A stretch of DNA of 64,000 nt from an uncultured Clostridium sp. (GTDB lineage Bacteria; Bacillota; Clostridia; Clostridiales; Clostridiaceae), in contig UQBY01000014.1 in NCBI GenBank assembly GCA_900539375.1, positions 1-64,000 on the forward strand, read 5' to 3'. Below are positions 1-8,073 of the stretch, in pieces (position 1 is the stretch's first letter; every line of letters begins with the position of its first letter). The position numbers were made by a program, and so were the translations under genes. The notes under the pieces were generated by a model, which made no database searches, was not told the origin of the DNA, and saw only the letters and a program-made list of their open reading frames with translations.

Positions 1-326
1 GCCATACCAAAGAAAGCTGCAAGCCACATCCATAATAATGCACCAGGTCCTCCTACCTTTATAGCTGTACCAACACCTACTATGTTCCCGGTTCCTATTG
101 TTGCTGACAAAGCTGTACATAATGCTCCAAAACTAGAAACATCACCATGTGCCTCTTCATCATTAGCTTCTTCATCTTTACCAAACACATACTTTAAAGC
201 TAATGGTAACTTAAACACTTGAAGTAATTTTAATCTTATTGTTAAGTAAATTCCTGTACCCACTAATAATATTAACAGTGGTGGCCCCCAAACAATATTA
301 TTAATACTTTCTAAAATTCCTTTCAT
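1..326 (-). CDS. AGCS-family sodium:alanine/glycine symporter, N-terminal part
   Basis: About 108 residues from the start codon at 326 are present; the rest lies beyond the left edge. The protein begins MKGILESINNIVWGPPLL and contains the AGCS signatures ATIGTGNIVGVGTAI and GGPGALLWMWLAAFFGMA. The first hydrophobic segment (about residues 10-28) is followed by a charged cytoplasmic stretch containing KDEEANDEEA. The family imports alanine or glycine with Na+. The tandem glycine riboswitch directly upstream suggests glycine is the relevant substrate or signal. A GGGGG-type ribosome binding site lies just upstream of the ATG. The family assignment is firm; the exact substrate is inferred. Confidence 0.88.
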   Translation of the reverse strand, partial: MKGILESINNIVWGPPLLILLVGTGIYLTIRLKLLQVFKLPLALKYVFGKDEEANDEEAHGDVSSFGALCTALSATIGTGNIVGVGTAIKVGGPGALLWMWLAAFFGM

Positions 327-344
327 AATAAAAAAGCCCCCTTT

Positions 345-530
345 TTCAATTTTAGAGAGATTCTTTTTTATCCCTCTGTCCTTTTACCTGAAAGTTTCGA
401 CTTAAAATCTTGCTCCTTCGGTGCTCAATTTAATGAGTCTCTCCAAAGTTTCGTCCAATAACGGTCCTTTTACCTGAAAGCTTTTACCTCTTCGGTGAAT
501 AAATAAACTATTTCTCTCCCGCTATTTTCA
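345..530 (-). promoter_or_regulatory. Tandem glycine riboswitch (gcvT element)
   Basis: Read on the minus strand, two similar aptamer halves follow each other. Each has the conserved CACCGAAG segment and the TTTCAGGTAAAAGGAC segment of the glycine riboswitch; the first half begins with GCGGGAGAGA near 522. A TCTCTCT run near 346-352 could pair with the GGAGAGA segments. The element lies between a good promoter (558-586) and the symporter gene. Known examples in Firmicutes control either glycine cleavage genes or AGCS transporters; the direction of control is not evident from the sequence. Confidence 0.9.
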
Positions 531-557
531 TCCGAATATTCTCTTGTTACAGTTGAT

Positions 558-586
558 ATTATATACGTGTTATTTAATAAAATCAA
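558..586 (-). promoter_or_regulatory. Sigma-A type promoter of the glycine riboswitch transcript
   Basis: On the minus strand a TTGATT -35 box (581-586) and a perfect TATAAT -10 box (558-563) are separated by 17 bp. The predicted start, near 551, is just upstream of the first aptamer. Confidence 0.75.
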
Positions 587-677
587 CATGTTTCATGAAC
601 ATTTGTATTTCTATCATGGATTTTATACCTATTTTAAACATATTTCAAGTATTAAAAGAAGCTTTTTTATACTTTTC

Positions 678-998
678 TTATTTTAAGAAATTTCCTATTT
701 CTAATGCTTTTTTTAAATTTCCTGCAACTTTAAGCTTTCCTAAAGAAAATGCTTGTACTGGATTTAGTTTTCCCTCTGCTATATCAAAAAATACCTTTGC
801 AGGTGCAATAAAAATTGCATCTCTATCATAATATTCATAAGGCTCTACATATAATTTTCCATCTTTAATTTCAACATAAAAAATACCTTCCCCTTCTCCT
901 ATTATATTAAATTGAAAAGCATAATGTTCTTTTACTTTACTTACATCTGCCTTGGAAAATGTTTTCTTTAATCTATTAAAGATTTCTTCGTAACTCAT
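678..998 (-). CDS. Small SCP2-type sterol carrier domain protein
   Basis: The 106-residue protein is a stand-alone SCP2 fold. The beta-rich part, including YAFQFNIIGEGEGIFYVEI and DGKLYVEPYEYYDRDAIF, is followed by the helix and strand pattern FDIAEGKLNPVQAFSLGKLKVAGNLKKAL, whose GKL-KVAGN motif is typical of bacterial SCP2 proteins. The family binds lipids or other hydrophobic molecules in a pocket; no catalytic residues are known for the single-domain form. Its ATG overlaps the stop of the MerR gene by 4 bp (ATGA), so the two are translationally coupled, with an AAGGAGG site inside the regulator. The ligand cannot be told from sequence. Confidence 0.82.
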   Translation of the reverse strand: MSYEEIFNRLKKTFSKADVSKVKEHYAFQFNIIGEGEGIFYVEIKDGKLYVEPYEYYDRDAIFIAPAKVFFDIAEGKLNPVQAFSLGKLKVAGNLKKALEIGNFLK

Positions 999-1399
999 TT
1001 ATAATCCTCCTTAAAAGTCAAATCATTTTCTAGTAATATATCTGCAACCTTTGGGTCATACTCACATAATTTTTTTGTGGTTATTTTTAAACTTACTACT
1101 GTATCTTTTATTTTATTTTCAATAAATCTTTTGTATTTTTGTATTAATTCTCTCCTTTGTTCAATAGTTTTATCCCCTTGAAGATATAATGTTATATATT
1201 CATGTATTTTTGTAATTGGCATATCAATATTTCTTAAAGATATAATCATATTTATCCAATCAATATCTTCATCAGTATATCTTCTTATTCCATTTTTTTC
1301 TCTTTTTAAATAAGGTATTAATCCTTCTTTATCATAATACCTTAAAGTGTATTGTGAAATATTTAATTTTTCTGCTACTTCTTTTATTGTATACCCCAT
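995..1399 (-). CDS. MerR-family transcriptional regulator
   Basis: The N-terminal winged helix has the MerR pattern YTIKEVAEKLNISQYTLRYY, followed by DKEGLIPYLKREKNGIRRY and a long dimerisation helix (about residues 80-110). There is no C-terminal cysteine metal site, which points to a TipAL/BmrR-like or ligand-free regulator. A longer reading from 1411 is possible, but that ATG would sit on the predicted transcript start. The ATG at 1399 has GGAGG at 1405-1409, so 134 residues are preferred. It is the first gene of a two-gene operon with the SCP2 protein and probably controls its own promoter, whose 19-bp spacer contains a near-perfect palindrome. Confidence 0.87.
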   Translation of the reverse strand: MGYTIKEVAEKLNISQYTLRYYDKEGLIPYLKREKNGIRRYTDEDIDWINMIISLRNIDMPITKIHEYITLYLQGDKTIEQRRELIQKYKRFIENKIKDTVVSLKITTKKLCEYDPKVADILLENDLTFKEDYK

Positions 1400-1417
1400 A
1401 CTATCCTCCATAAAACA

Positions 1418-1448
1418 ATTATACTACTTACAGTATACTCTAAGTCAA
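1418..1448 (-). promoter_or_regulatory. MerR-type promoter with 19-bp spacer and operator palindrome
   Basis: On the minus strand TTGACT (1443-1448) and TATAAT (1418-1423) are 19 bp apart, the over-long spacing that MerR-family activators compensate by distorting DNA. The spacer and box edges carry the palindrome ACTTAGAGTATACTGTAAGT (1426-1445), which is symmetrical at all but one base pair. This is strong evidence for autoregulation by the adjacent MerR protein. Confidence 0.85.
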
Positions 1449-1534
1449 TAGGTTTCATACAAATTTAAACAATTTATATATATTTTTCATAACAGTTTAA
1501 TCTGATTATATTTTAAAAATAATTTTTATAAAAT

Positions 1535-1576
1535 AAAAGAAACCTTAAGTTATTTATAAGCTTAAGATTTCTTTTA
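1535..1576 (-). terminator. Intrinsic terminator downstream of leuA
   Basis: The inverted repeat AAAGAAACCTTAAG / CTTAAGATTTCTTT, with an 11-nt loop, lies between the stop of leuA and the MerR promoter. It has A and T runs on both sides, so it could act in both directions. Confidence 0.7.
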
Positions 1577-1599
1577 TATTTATAATTTATTTATATAAT

Positions 1600-3270
1600 T
1601 TATTTATATAATCTATTTAATGCACTAAATACAGCTTTTATTGATGCTAAAGTAATATTACTATTTACTCCAACTCCAAAAGTTTCTTTATTATTATCAT
1701 TTCTCTTCATATAAACATAAGCTGCTGCTTTTGCTTCAGAACCCTTGCCTAAAGAATGTTCTGTATAATCTATAATTGTTGTATCAACTAATTTTGAATC
1801 TGTTAAAGCTTTCTTTAATGAATCTATTGGACCATTTCCTATACCAACTAATTCCATTTCTTTTCCCTTATATTCTAACTTTACAGTAACCTTTGTATCT
1901 GCACTTGGGTCTGTACTTTCTGGCATATCAGAAACATTGCATTTTATTAATTTAAATGGTCCTTCTACTTCAAGATATTCTTCAGTAAATTTCTCCATAA
2001 TTAATTGAGGAGCAATTTCTCCTTTTTTCTCAGAAATTTTTTGTATTACATCTGCAAATTCTTTATGCATAGCCTTTGGCATTTTATATCCAAAATACTT
2101 ATCCATTACAAAGGCAACTCCACCCTTTCCTGATTGACTGTTTATTCTAACTAAAGCTTCATATTCTCTTCCTAAGTCACTTGGGTCTACTGGTAGATAA
2201 GGAACTTCCCAATATTTATCTTCTCTTTCTTTATATTTATTCATTCCTTTGTTAATAGCATCTTGATGTGAACCTGAGAATGCTGTAAATACTAATTCTC
2301 CTGCATATGGGTGTCTTATATGAACTGGAATTTTGCAACATCTTTCATAAACATCAATAATTTCTTGAATATTTTCTAATTCTAATTCTGGATTAACTCC
2401 TTGAGAGAACATATTATATGCTATATTTAAAACATCAACATTTCCTGTTCTTTCACCATTTCCAAATAAAGTTCCTTCAACTCTATCAGCTCCAGCAAGT
2501 AATGCTAATTCTGCTGCTGCTACTGCTGTACCTCTATCATTATGAGGGTGAACACTTACTATTACTCTTTCTCTATCTTTAAAGTGTGTACACATCCATT
2601 CTATTTGGTCTGCAAAAACATTTGGAGTATCCATTTCAACAGTAGAAGGAAGATTTATTATTACCTTATTATCCTTAGAAGCTCCCCAAGCATCACATAC
2701 TGCATCACATACTTCTAATGCATAATCAACTTCTGTTCCTGTAAAGCTTTCTGGAGAATATTCTAAAATAATTTCTCCTGGAAAATCTTTAACATATTCT
2801 TTAACTAAGTTTGTTCCATCTACAGCTATCTTCTTTATTTCTTCCTTACTCATATTAAATACAACATCTCTTTGAAGAATTGAAGTTGAATTATATATAT
2901 GGACAACAGCTTTTTTTACATCCTTTAATGCTTCAAAGGTTCTTTTTATTAAATGAGGTCTTGCTTGTGTTAAAACTTGAACTATAACATCATCTGGAAT
3001 TAAATTATTATCAACTAAAGTTCTTAAAAAATCATATTCTATTTGTGATGCTGATGGAAATCCTATTTCTATTTCTTTAAATCCTAATTTTACTAAAAGA
3101 TTAAACATTTCTAATTTTTCTTCAACAGTCATTGGATTAACTAGTGCTTGATTACCATCTCTTAAATCTACTGAACACCATATAGGAGCCTTTGTTATGG
3201 TCTTATTTGGCCATGTTCTTTCCTTAAAATTTATTGTTTCAAATCTTTTATACTTTTTATAATTTAACAT
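1600..3270 (-). CDS. leuA: 2-isopropylmalate synthase
   Basis: The enzyme condenses acetyl-CoA with 2-oxoisovalerate, the first committed step of leucine synthesis. The 556-residue protein matches the long LeuA type that starts YKKYKRFETINFKERTWPNK. The TIM barrel carries SVDLRDGNQALVNPM (metal and catalytic arginine motif), GFKEIEIGFPSAS and SVHPHNDRGTAVAAAE, with HxH-type metal ligands. The C-terminal region contains the LeuA dimer regulatory domain, including GIGNGPIDSLKKAL. An AAGGGGG site precedes the ATG. No leuBCD genes are near. A leucine-type T-box upstream indicates control by uncharged tRNA-Leu. Confidence 0.95.
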   Translation of the reverse strand: MLNYKKYKRFETINFKERTWPNKTITKAPIWCSVDLRDGNQALVNPMTVEEKLEMFNLLVKLGFKEIEIGFPSASQIEYDFLRTLVDNNLIPDDVIVQVLTQARPHLIKRTFEALKDVKKAVVHIYNSTSILQRDVVFNMSKEEIKKIAVDGTNLVKEYVKDFPGEIILEYSPESFTGTEVDYALEVCDAVCDAWGASKDNKVIINLPSTVEMDTPNVFADQIEWMCTHFKDRERVIVSVHPHNDRGTAVAAAELALLAGADRVEGTLFGNGERTGNVDVLNIAYNMFSQGVNPELELENIQEIIDVYERCCKIPVHIRHPYAGELVFTAFSGSHQDAINKGMNKYKEREDKYWEVPYLPVDPSDLGREYEALVRINSQSGKGGVAFVMDKYFGYKMPKAMHKEFADVIQKISEKKGEIAPQLIMEKFTEEYLEVEGPFKLIKCNVSDMPESTDPSADTKVTVKLEYKGKEMELVGIGNGPIDSLKKALTDSKLVDTTIIDYTEHSLGKGSEAKAAAYVYMKRNDNNKETFGVGVNSNITLASIKAVFSALNRLYK

Positions 3271-3424
3271 TCAATATGTCCCCCTTAAAATACTGCATTT
3301 TTATAGTAATTTATTATAATATATAACTCATTTCAGTTTATATATTACTCCATAAAGCTTTACTATAACTATTACCTTTTTGTCTACTATACTAATCCCA
3401 TCTCTATCACCTCTATAATTAAAA

Positions 3425-3650
3425 CAAAAACCACGTAAACCTCCTTAACATTGGAGCGTTTACGCGGTACCATCCAAATTTATACTTAATTAAAATAACG
3501 ACATTTATTATGCCGGAAAGATTTCTATTCTTTCAGCTCATGAGCAAGTTCAAAAGTGAACATCTGCGGGTTCTCAGCAAAATCCCAACTCTCTATAAGA
3601 CTTCTTTCTCTTTACTACTCTCAATCATTGCTTTTAAATATCCATTTATA
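3425..3650 (-). promoter_or_regulatory. T-box leader of leuA with terminator
   Basis: On the minus strand the leader contains stem I (AGAGAGTTGGGATTTTGC and GAGAACCCGC), a stem III hairpin (CTGAAAGAATAGAAATCTTTC), and the T-box core TGGATGGTACCGCG (about 3463-3476). A GC-rich terminator hairpin (CGTAAACGCTCC / GGAGGTTTACG, 3433-3463) ends in a T run. The segment GAACTTGCTC in the expected specifier region contains leucine codons (CTT, TTG, CTC); I could not settle which is the specifier. Leucine tRNA sensing fits the downstream gene. Confidence 0.9.
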
Positions 3651-3710
3651 TTTGACGATAATTAATATTTTTATTATAAATTAGTATTAATATATACCGA
3701 TTTATAATTG

Positions 3711-3739
3711 ATGATACTATAAGTTAAATTTTTTGTCAA
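3711..3739 (-). promoter_or_regulatory. Promoter of the T-box/leuA transcript
   Basis: On the minus strand TTGACA (3734-3739) and TATCAT (3711-3716) are separated by 17 bp, upstream of the T-box leader. The rest of 3271-3919 that is not leader is AT-rich, with no gene visible. Confidence 0.7.
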
Positions 3740-3919
3740 TATATGTTTTAGTAAAATTTAATATATAAGCATAAAAATTTATTTTTTACCTTATTAATTG
3801 TATTCATAGCATTATAAGAAAATTATTCTTTTTTTTAATTTAATATTTTATAATAAAAATAAATTAGATTTACTATAATATTCATAAAATTTTAAATTAA
3901 TATAAGGAGGAAATAAAAA

Positions 3920-4405
3920 ATGGATATTTGTTCTGTAATAAATGAAATGATTTCTTATTATAAAGGAGATGTAAAAAGAATTAATCACTTTTTAAAAGTT
4001 TATTCTTTTTCAAAAACAATAGGAGAACTTGAAAAGTTAGATAAAGATACTCAATTTATATTAGAAGTAGCTGCTGCTATGCATGATATAGGTATTAAAG
4101 TTTCAGAGGAAAAATATAATTCATCTGCTGGAAAATATCAAGAATTAGAAGGTCCTATTGTTGCTAAAGAAATGCTTACAAAATTAAATTTTTCAAAGGA
4201 TATAATTGATAGAGTTTGTTTTCTTATAGGACATCATCATACCTATTCAAATATTGAAGGTATAGATTATCAAATACTTGTTGAAGCTGACTTTTTAGTT
4301 AATATTTTTGAAGATGAAATTAATAAAGATTCCATAAAATCTATAAAAGAAAAAATATTTAAAACAAAAAGTGGAATTAAAATTCTTAATGACTTATATC
4401 TTTAA
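3920..4405 (+). CDS. HD-domain phosphohydrolase
   Basis: This 161-residue protein has the HD superfamily metal motif. An early histidine (NHFLKVYSFS) is followed by AAAMHDIGIK around residues 51-60, GHHHTY around residues 104-109 and an aspartate in LVEADFLVN. These match the H..HD..H..D set of HD phosphohydrolases. No second domain is present and the substrate is unknown. An AAGGAGG site lies nine bases before the ATG. It is one of only three forward-strand genes and stands alone between the T-box region and dapA. Confidence 0.8.
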   Translation: MDICSVINEMISYYKGDVKRINHFLKVYSFSKTIGELEKLDKDTQFILEVAAAMHDIGIKVSEEKYNSSAGKYQELEGPIVAKEMLTKLNFSKDIIDRVCFLIGHHHTYSNIEGIDYQILVEADFLVNIFEDEINKDSIKSIKEKIFKTKSGIKILNDLYL

Positions 4406-4427
4406 AAATTTTAAGATATATCATAAA

Positions 4428-4534
4428 AAAGGGCTGTTACACAAAGAAATTTCATAACAATATACCTTGTAATATGCACTTGGCAAAGTATTTATATATT
4501 GTATTAATATTTTTTCATGCAACAGTCCCTTTAA
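4428..4534. repeat. 107-bp segment bounded by inverted repeats
   Basis: The left end AAAGGGCTGTTA and the right end (reverse complement AAAGGGACTGTTG) are an inverted pair with a single extra base. They enclose about 80 AT-rich bases without an open reading frame. It lies between the convergent HD gene and dapA, so it could be a long-looped bidirectional terminator. The ends also look like those of a miniature inverted-repeat element. No target-site duplication is obvious. Confidence 0.45.
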
Positions 4535-4546
4535 AAAGTAATTTTT

Positions 4547-5434
4547 TTATATTACATTATGTTTATTTAAAGCAGTTTTTAATGTTTCTAGATTTTTTTC
4601 TGTCATTTCACTTAATGGCATTCTTAACTTTCCTACATTATAACCCATAAGTCTTAGAGCAGTCTTTACTGGAATTGGATTTACTTCTACAAATAAAGCA
4701 TTTATTAAGTCACAAAGCTTTATTTGAAGTTCTGCACTTTCTTTTACTTTTCCTTCAAAGTATAACTTACATATATCACTTGTTTCTTTTGGCATTACAT
4801 TTGATAATACTGATATTACTCCAGCTCCTCCAAGAGATAATATTGGAACTATTTGGTCATCATTTCCTGAATATATAGCTAAATCATCTCCACATAATGC
4901 TCTCGTTTTAAGAAGAGTAGATAAATCTCCATTTGCTTCCTTTGCTGCTACAATATTCTTATGCTTTGATAAAGCTAAATAAGTTTCAGGGGCTATATTA
5001 ACTCCTGTTCTTGATGGTACATTATAAAGTATTATTGGAGTATTTACTCTATCTGCTATATAAGTATAATGCTCAATTAATCCTTTTTGAGTAGCTTTAT
5101 TATAATATGGAGTAACTATTAAAAGCCCATCAACTCCAACACTTTCAGCATATTGTGATAATTGAACTGCATATTCTGTATCGTTAGAGCCTGTTCCTGC
5201 AATTACTGGTATTCTCTTATTTACATATTCTACTGTATGTTTTATTGCTTTTTTATGTTCTTCATCTGATAAAGTTGATGATTCACCTGTTGTTCCTGTT
5301 ATTACTATAGCATTTGTTCCATTTTCAATGTTAAAATCTATAAGTCTATTTAATTCTTCATAATCTATTTCATTATTATCTTTAAATGGTGTTACCATTG
5401 CTACTGCTGCACCTTTAAAAATTAAATCCTTCAT
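4547..5434 (-). CDS. dapA: 4-hydroxy-tetrahydrodipicolinate synthase
   Basis: The enzyme condenses pyruvate with aspartate semialdehyde, the entry step of lysine and diaminopimelate synthesis. At 295 residues it has the normal length. The TIM barrel shows GTTGESSTLSDEEH, the catalytic lysine in VAAKEANGD (Lys165), the Tyr137 motif LYNVPSRTG with Arg142, and GAGVISVLSNVMP. A GGGGGA ribosome binding site precedes the ATG. It is monocistronic, with its own promoter at 5491-5518. Together with dapL at the right end of the window it supplies the aminotransferase route to diaminopimelate for the cell wall. Confidence 0.95.
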   Translation of the reverse strand: MKDLIFKGAAVAMVTPFKDNNEIDYEELNRLIDFNIENGTNAIVITGTTGESSTLSDEEHKKAIKHTVEYVNKRIPVIAGTGSNDTEYAVQLSQYAESVGVDGLLIVTPYYNKATQKGLIEHYTYIADRVNTPIILYNVPSRTGVNIAPETYLALSKHKNIVAAKEANGDLSTLLKTRALCGDDLAIYSGNDDQIVPILSLGGAGVISVLSNVMPKETSDICKLYFEGKVKESAELQIKLCDLINALFVEVNPIPVKTALRLMGYNVGKLRMPLSEMTEKNLETLKTALNKHNVI

Positions 5435-5490
5435 ATTTTATTCCCCCTTGTTAGTTTTATTTTAAAGTCTTATTTTATAACTTACTTATT

Positions 5491-5518
5491 ATTATATTCT
5501 ATTTATTTAATATTTCAA
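5491..5518 (-). promoter_or_regulatory. Promoter of dapA
   Basis: On the minus strand TTGAAA (5513-5518) and TATAAT (5491-5496) are 16 bp apart, about 57 bp upstream of the dapA start. No lysine riboswitch motif is present between them. Confidence 0.6.
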
Positions 5519-5588
5519 AGTAGAAAATAAACATTTTAAATACTATTTATTTCTTTAAGATTTTTAATAACCTATTATATTTAAATAA

Positions 5589-5618
5589 AAAATCCCTCCT
5601 TTAAATTGGAGAGATACC
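5589..5618 (-). terminator. Terminator of the phosphonate operon
   Basis: On the minus strand TATCTCTCC and GGAGGGAT flank an 8-nt loop and are followed by TTTTTTA, about 30 bases after the last phnE gene. It marks the 3' end of the phn transcript. Confidence 0.85.
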
Positions 5619-5643
5619 ATATCTTTTGTGTTAAAAATATTTT

Positions 5644-6492
5644 TTATTTTAAATAATTATTTTTAATCTTAGTAGAAATTCCTTCTAAAATTATTGCACA
5701 TATTAGTATACCTATTGTTATAAATCCTACTTCTCTAACATTAAAATAAAAATTACTTGCCATAAATAATTCAAAGCCAATTCCTCCAGCACCAGCTGCT
5801 GCCCCCATGGCAACTCCATTTGTAAAGTTAATTTCAAATCTCATAAATGTCCATACTAATAAGTATCTTAAAGAAGATGGAAGTACAGCTTGAAATACTA
5901 TTTGCCACCAATTAGCTCCACTTGCTTTTAGTGCTTCAATTATTCCTTCATCTAATTCTTCAAAAGCCTCAGAATAAGCCTTTATTAAATATCCAACTGT
6001 ATGAAAGGTCATACCTATTATTGCAGCTTCACTTCCAAGACCTGCTGTTACTGCAAAAATAAGTACCCATAATACTGTTGGTACTGCTCTTATAAAAGCT
6101 ACAAATCCTTTTATTATGTTAGATACAATATTATTAGATAAGTTTTTTGCTGCAAATAAGCCTAAAAACAATGCTATAAAAGCTCCAATTAAAGTAGTTA
6201 AAAAGGCTAAAGATAGGGTTACTCCTATTTGTTTTAAAGCCTCAAGAAAAGTAAAATGAGTAAGACTTGCTTCAAAAAACATGATTTTCACATTTGTTAA
6301 AGTTTCTTTAACAGCTTTTAATAAATTAATTCCTTTATAATCAAAAGTTAAAAATCCTAAAACAGTTAATATAAAAAGTGTTCCTAATGTTAGTTTTATA
6401 AAAATTTGTGAAGTACTTTTTGATTTTATTTTTATTTTTCCCAAATTATCTCTTTTTATGTTTTTCTCTAAAGGTTGTGATGTTATTTCCAT
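5644..6492 (-). CDS. phnE: Phosphonate ABC transporter permease
   Basis: This 282-residue inner-membrane permease has a charged cytoplasmic N-terminus, then about six transmembrane segments. It carries the EAA loop EALKASGANWWQIVFQ-VLPSS that docks with the ATPase. The GIDYKG-type region and the GGIGFELFMA segment are typical of PhnE. Its ATG overlaps the stop of the preceding phnE by one base. The second permease copy fits the heterodimeric PhnE arrangement found in several phn loci. It is the last gene before the operon terminator. Confidence 0.9.
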   Translation of the reverse strand: MEITSQPLEKNIKRDNLGKIKIKSKSTSQIFIKLTLGTLFILTVLGFLTFDYKGINLLKAVKETLTNVKIMFFEASLTHFTFLEALKQIGVTLSLAFLTTLIGAFIALFLGLFAAKNLSNNIVSNIIKGFVAFIRAVPTVLWVLIFAVTAGLGSEAAIIGMTFHTVGYLIKAYSEAFEELDEGIIEALKASGANWWQIVFQAVLPSSLRYLLVWTFMRFEINFTNGVAMGAAAGAGGIGFELFMASNFYFNVREVGFITIGILICAIILEGISTKIKNNYLK

Positions 6493-7277
6493 TAAAGAAT
6501 GACCCTCCTTACAGAATTTGATATAAGCTCTATTATAAATACAGCTATTATAATTGATATAACAACTAAACTAGCTACAGCATAATTCATATTTTTATAA
6601 TACAAATCAAATATAAAACCAATTCCTGTTCCTGTAAGAATTCCTATTAATGTTGAGCTTCTTATATTTGTTTCTATCATATATAATATCCAACTTATCA
6701 TTTGTGTAAGACTTGAAGGTATTATAGCTTGAAATACTATTTGTGTCTTTGATGCTCCAGTAGCTTCTAAAGCTTCTACAGCCTCATTACTTGCTTCATC
6801 TATTGTTTCTATAAATGCTCTTGTAAGAACTCCAAAAGATACAAAAAATAAGGCAAAGTACCCTGTTAAAATATTTTGTCCAAAGGATAATAAAAATATC
6901 ATTGCCCAAACTGCATCTGGAATGTTTCTTGAAATAGAAGCTATAAGTCTACTAAGAGTGCTTATTATTCCATTTATTCTTGTAGCTCTTGAACCCATAA
7001 CTCCAAAAAATAAAGCAAATATTGCTGCTGTAGTTGTTGCAGCTATTGATAAAAGAATTGTTTCTATTAATTTTGATACTATATCTGGCATCTTATTAAA
7101 AGCCTCTTTAGTAGGAATAAATTCAGTAAATAACCATCCTATAGCTTTAGGTACAGAAGCTATTCCTTCAATGGTACTAAATTCTACAATCTTACTACAT
7201 ATCATAGATAATATAATTATAAAAACTCCAACTAATAATATTTTATTGTTTTTCTTTTTAAATGTATCTACTTTCAT
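6492..7277 (-). CDS. phnE: Phosphonate ABC transporter permease (second copy)
   Basis: This 261-residue permease is a paralogue of its neighbour, with about six membrane segments and the EAA motif EALEATGASKTQIVFQ-IIPSS. The segment TGTGIGFIFDLYYKNMNY is near the C-terminus. It lies between phnC, 10 bp away, and the other phnE. The pair presumably forms the membrane channel for phosphonate or phosphite import. The exact substrate cannot be read from the permease. Confidence 0.9.
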   Translation of the reverse strand: MKVDTFKKKNNKILLVGVFIIILSMICSKIVEFSTIEGIASVPKAIGWLFTEFIPTKEAFNKMPDIVSKLIETILLSIAATTTAAIFALFFGVMGSRATRINGIISTLSRLIASISRNIPDAVWAMIFLLSFGQNILTGYFALFFVSFGVLTRAFIETIDEASNEAVEALEATGASKTQIVFQAIIPSSLTQMISWILYMIETNIRSSTLIGILTGTGIGFIFDLYYKNMNYAVASLVVISIIIAVFIIELISNSVRRVIL

Positions 7278-7287
7278 TATTCCACCT

Positions 7288-8052
7288 CTAGTCTGTTATA
7301 AGACTGCCTTCATCTGAACCATATATTTCATGTATTTTTTCTTTTGTAAGCTCTGAAGGTTTTCCATTAAATATAGTTTTTCCCCCATTTATCCCTATAA
7401 TTCTATCAGAATACTTCATTGCAACATCTACTTGATGAAGATTTAAAAGACAAGTTATTCCTAAATCTTTATTTATTGTTTTTAAATGGTCCATTATTAT
7501 TTTTGATGCATTAGGGTCAAGAGAAGCTATAGGCTCATCACATAATACTAATTTAGGATTTTGAACTAAGGCCCTTGCTATTCCAACTCTTTGTTTTTGA
7601 CCTCCACTTAATTGGTCACATCTTTTATAAGCTTGTTCTTCAAGTCCAAGCATAGAAAGAACTTTAAATGCATTTTTCTTTTCTTCTTCTGTATATATTC
7701 CTATTACTCCTTGTAGGGTAGACTTATATCCAAGCCTACCATGAAGTACATTTTCTATTACACTTAACCTTTCAACCAAATTATAATGTTGAAAAATCAT
7801 TCCTATTTTTGTTCTAAGAATTCTAAGTTCCTTTTTATTTACATTATTAACTTCCACATCATCAAATATAATTTTTCCTTCAGTTGAATCTATCATTTTA
7901 TTTATACATCTTAATAAAGTAGATTTTCCTGCTCCAGATGGTCCTATTATTGAAATAAACTCACCCTTATTTATTGAAAAACTTATATTTGATAATGCTT
8001 TAGTTCCACCTTTATATTCCTTACTTAAATTATCTATCTTTAATAGTTCCAT
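7288..8052 (-). CDS. phnC: Phosphonate ABC transporter ATP-binding protein
   Basis: This 254-residue ABC ATPase has the Walker A motif GPSGAGKST near residue 37, a Q-loop (FQHYNLVERLSV), the signature LSGGQKQRVGIARAL, Walker B LVLCDEPIASLD and a switch histidine (LNLHQVD). The HYNLVERLSVIENVLHGRLG stretch is characteristic of PhnC. The gene sits between the binding protein and the two permeases, completing the importer. Confidence 0.93.
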   Translation of the reverse strand: MELLKIDNLSKEYKGGTKALSNISFSINKGEFISIIGPSGAGKSTLLRCINKMIDSTEGKIIFDDVEVNNVNKKELRILRTKIGMIFQHYNLVERLSVIENVLHGRLGYKSTLQGVIGIYTEEEKKNAFKVLSMLGLEEQAYKRCDQLSGGQKQRVGIARALVQNPKLVLCDEPIASLDPNASKIIMDHLKTINKDLGITCLLNLHQVDVAMKYSDRIIGINGGKTIFNGKPSELTKEKIHEIYGSDEGSLITD

Positions 8053-8073
8053 CTCTTTAAAACCCCTTCTAAT

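Noticed and set aside
544..831. Forward open reading frame over the SCP2 gene
   Set aside because: It lies opposite a well supported minus-strand gene and a promoter, has no ribosome binding site and no family likeness.
5435..5580. Lysine riboswitch ahead of dapA
   Set aside because: The gap is short and AT-rich and has no L-box motifs; a simple promoter explains it.
6922..7317. 131-residue forward open reading frame
   Set aside because: It is antisense to phnE and phnC, without any start signal.
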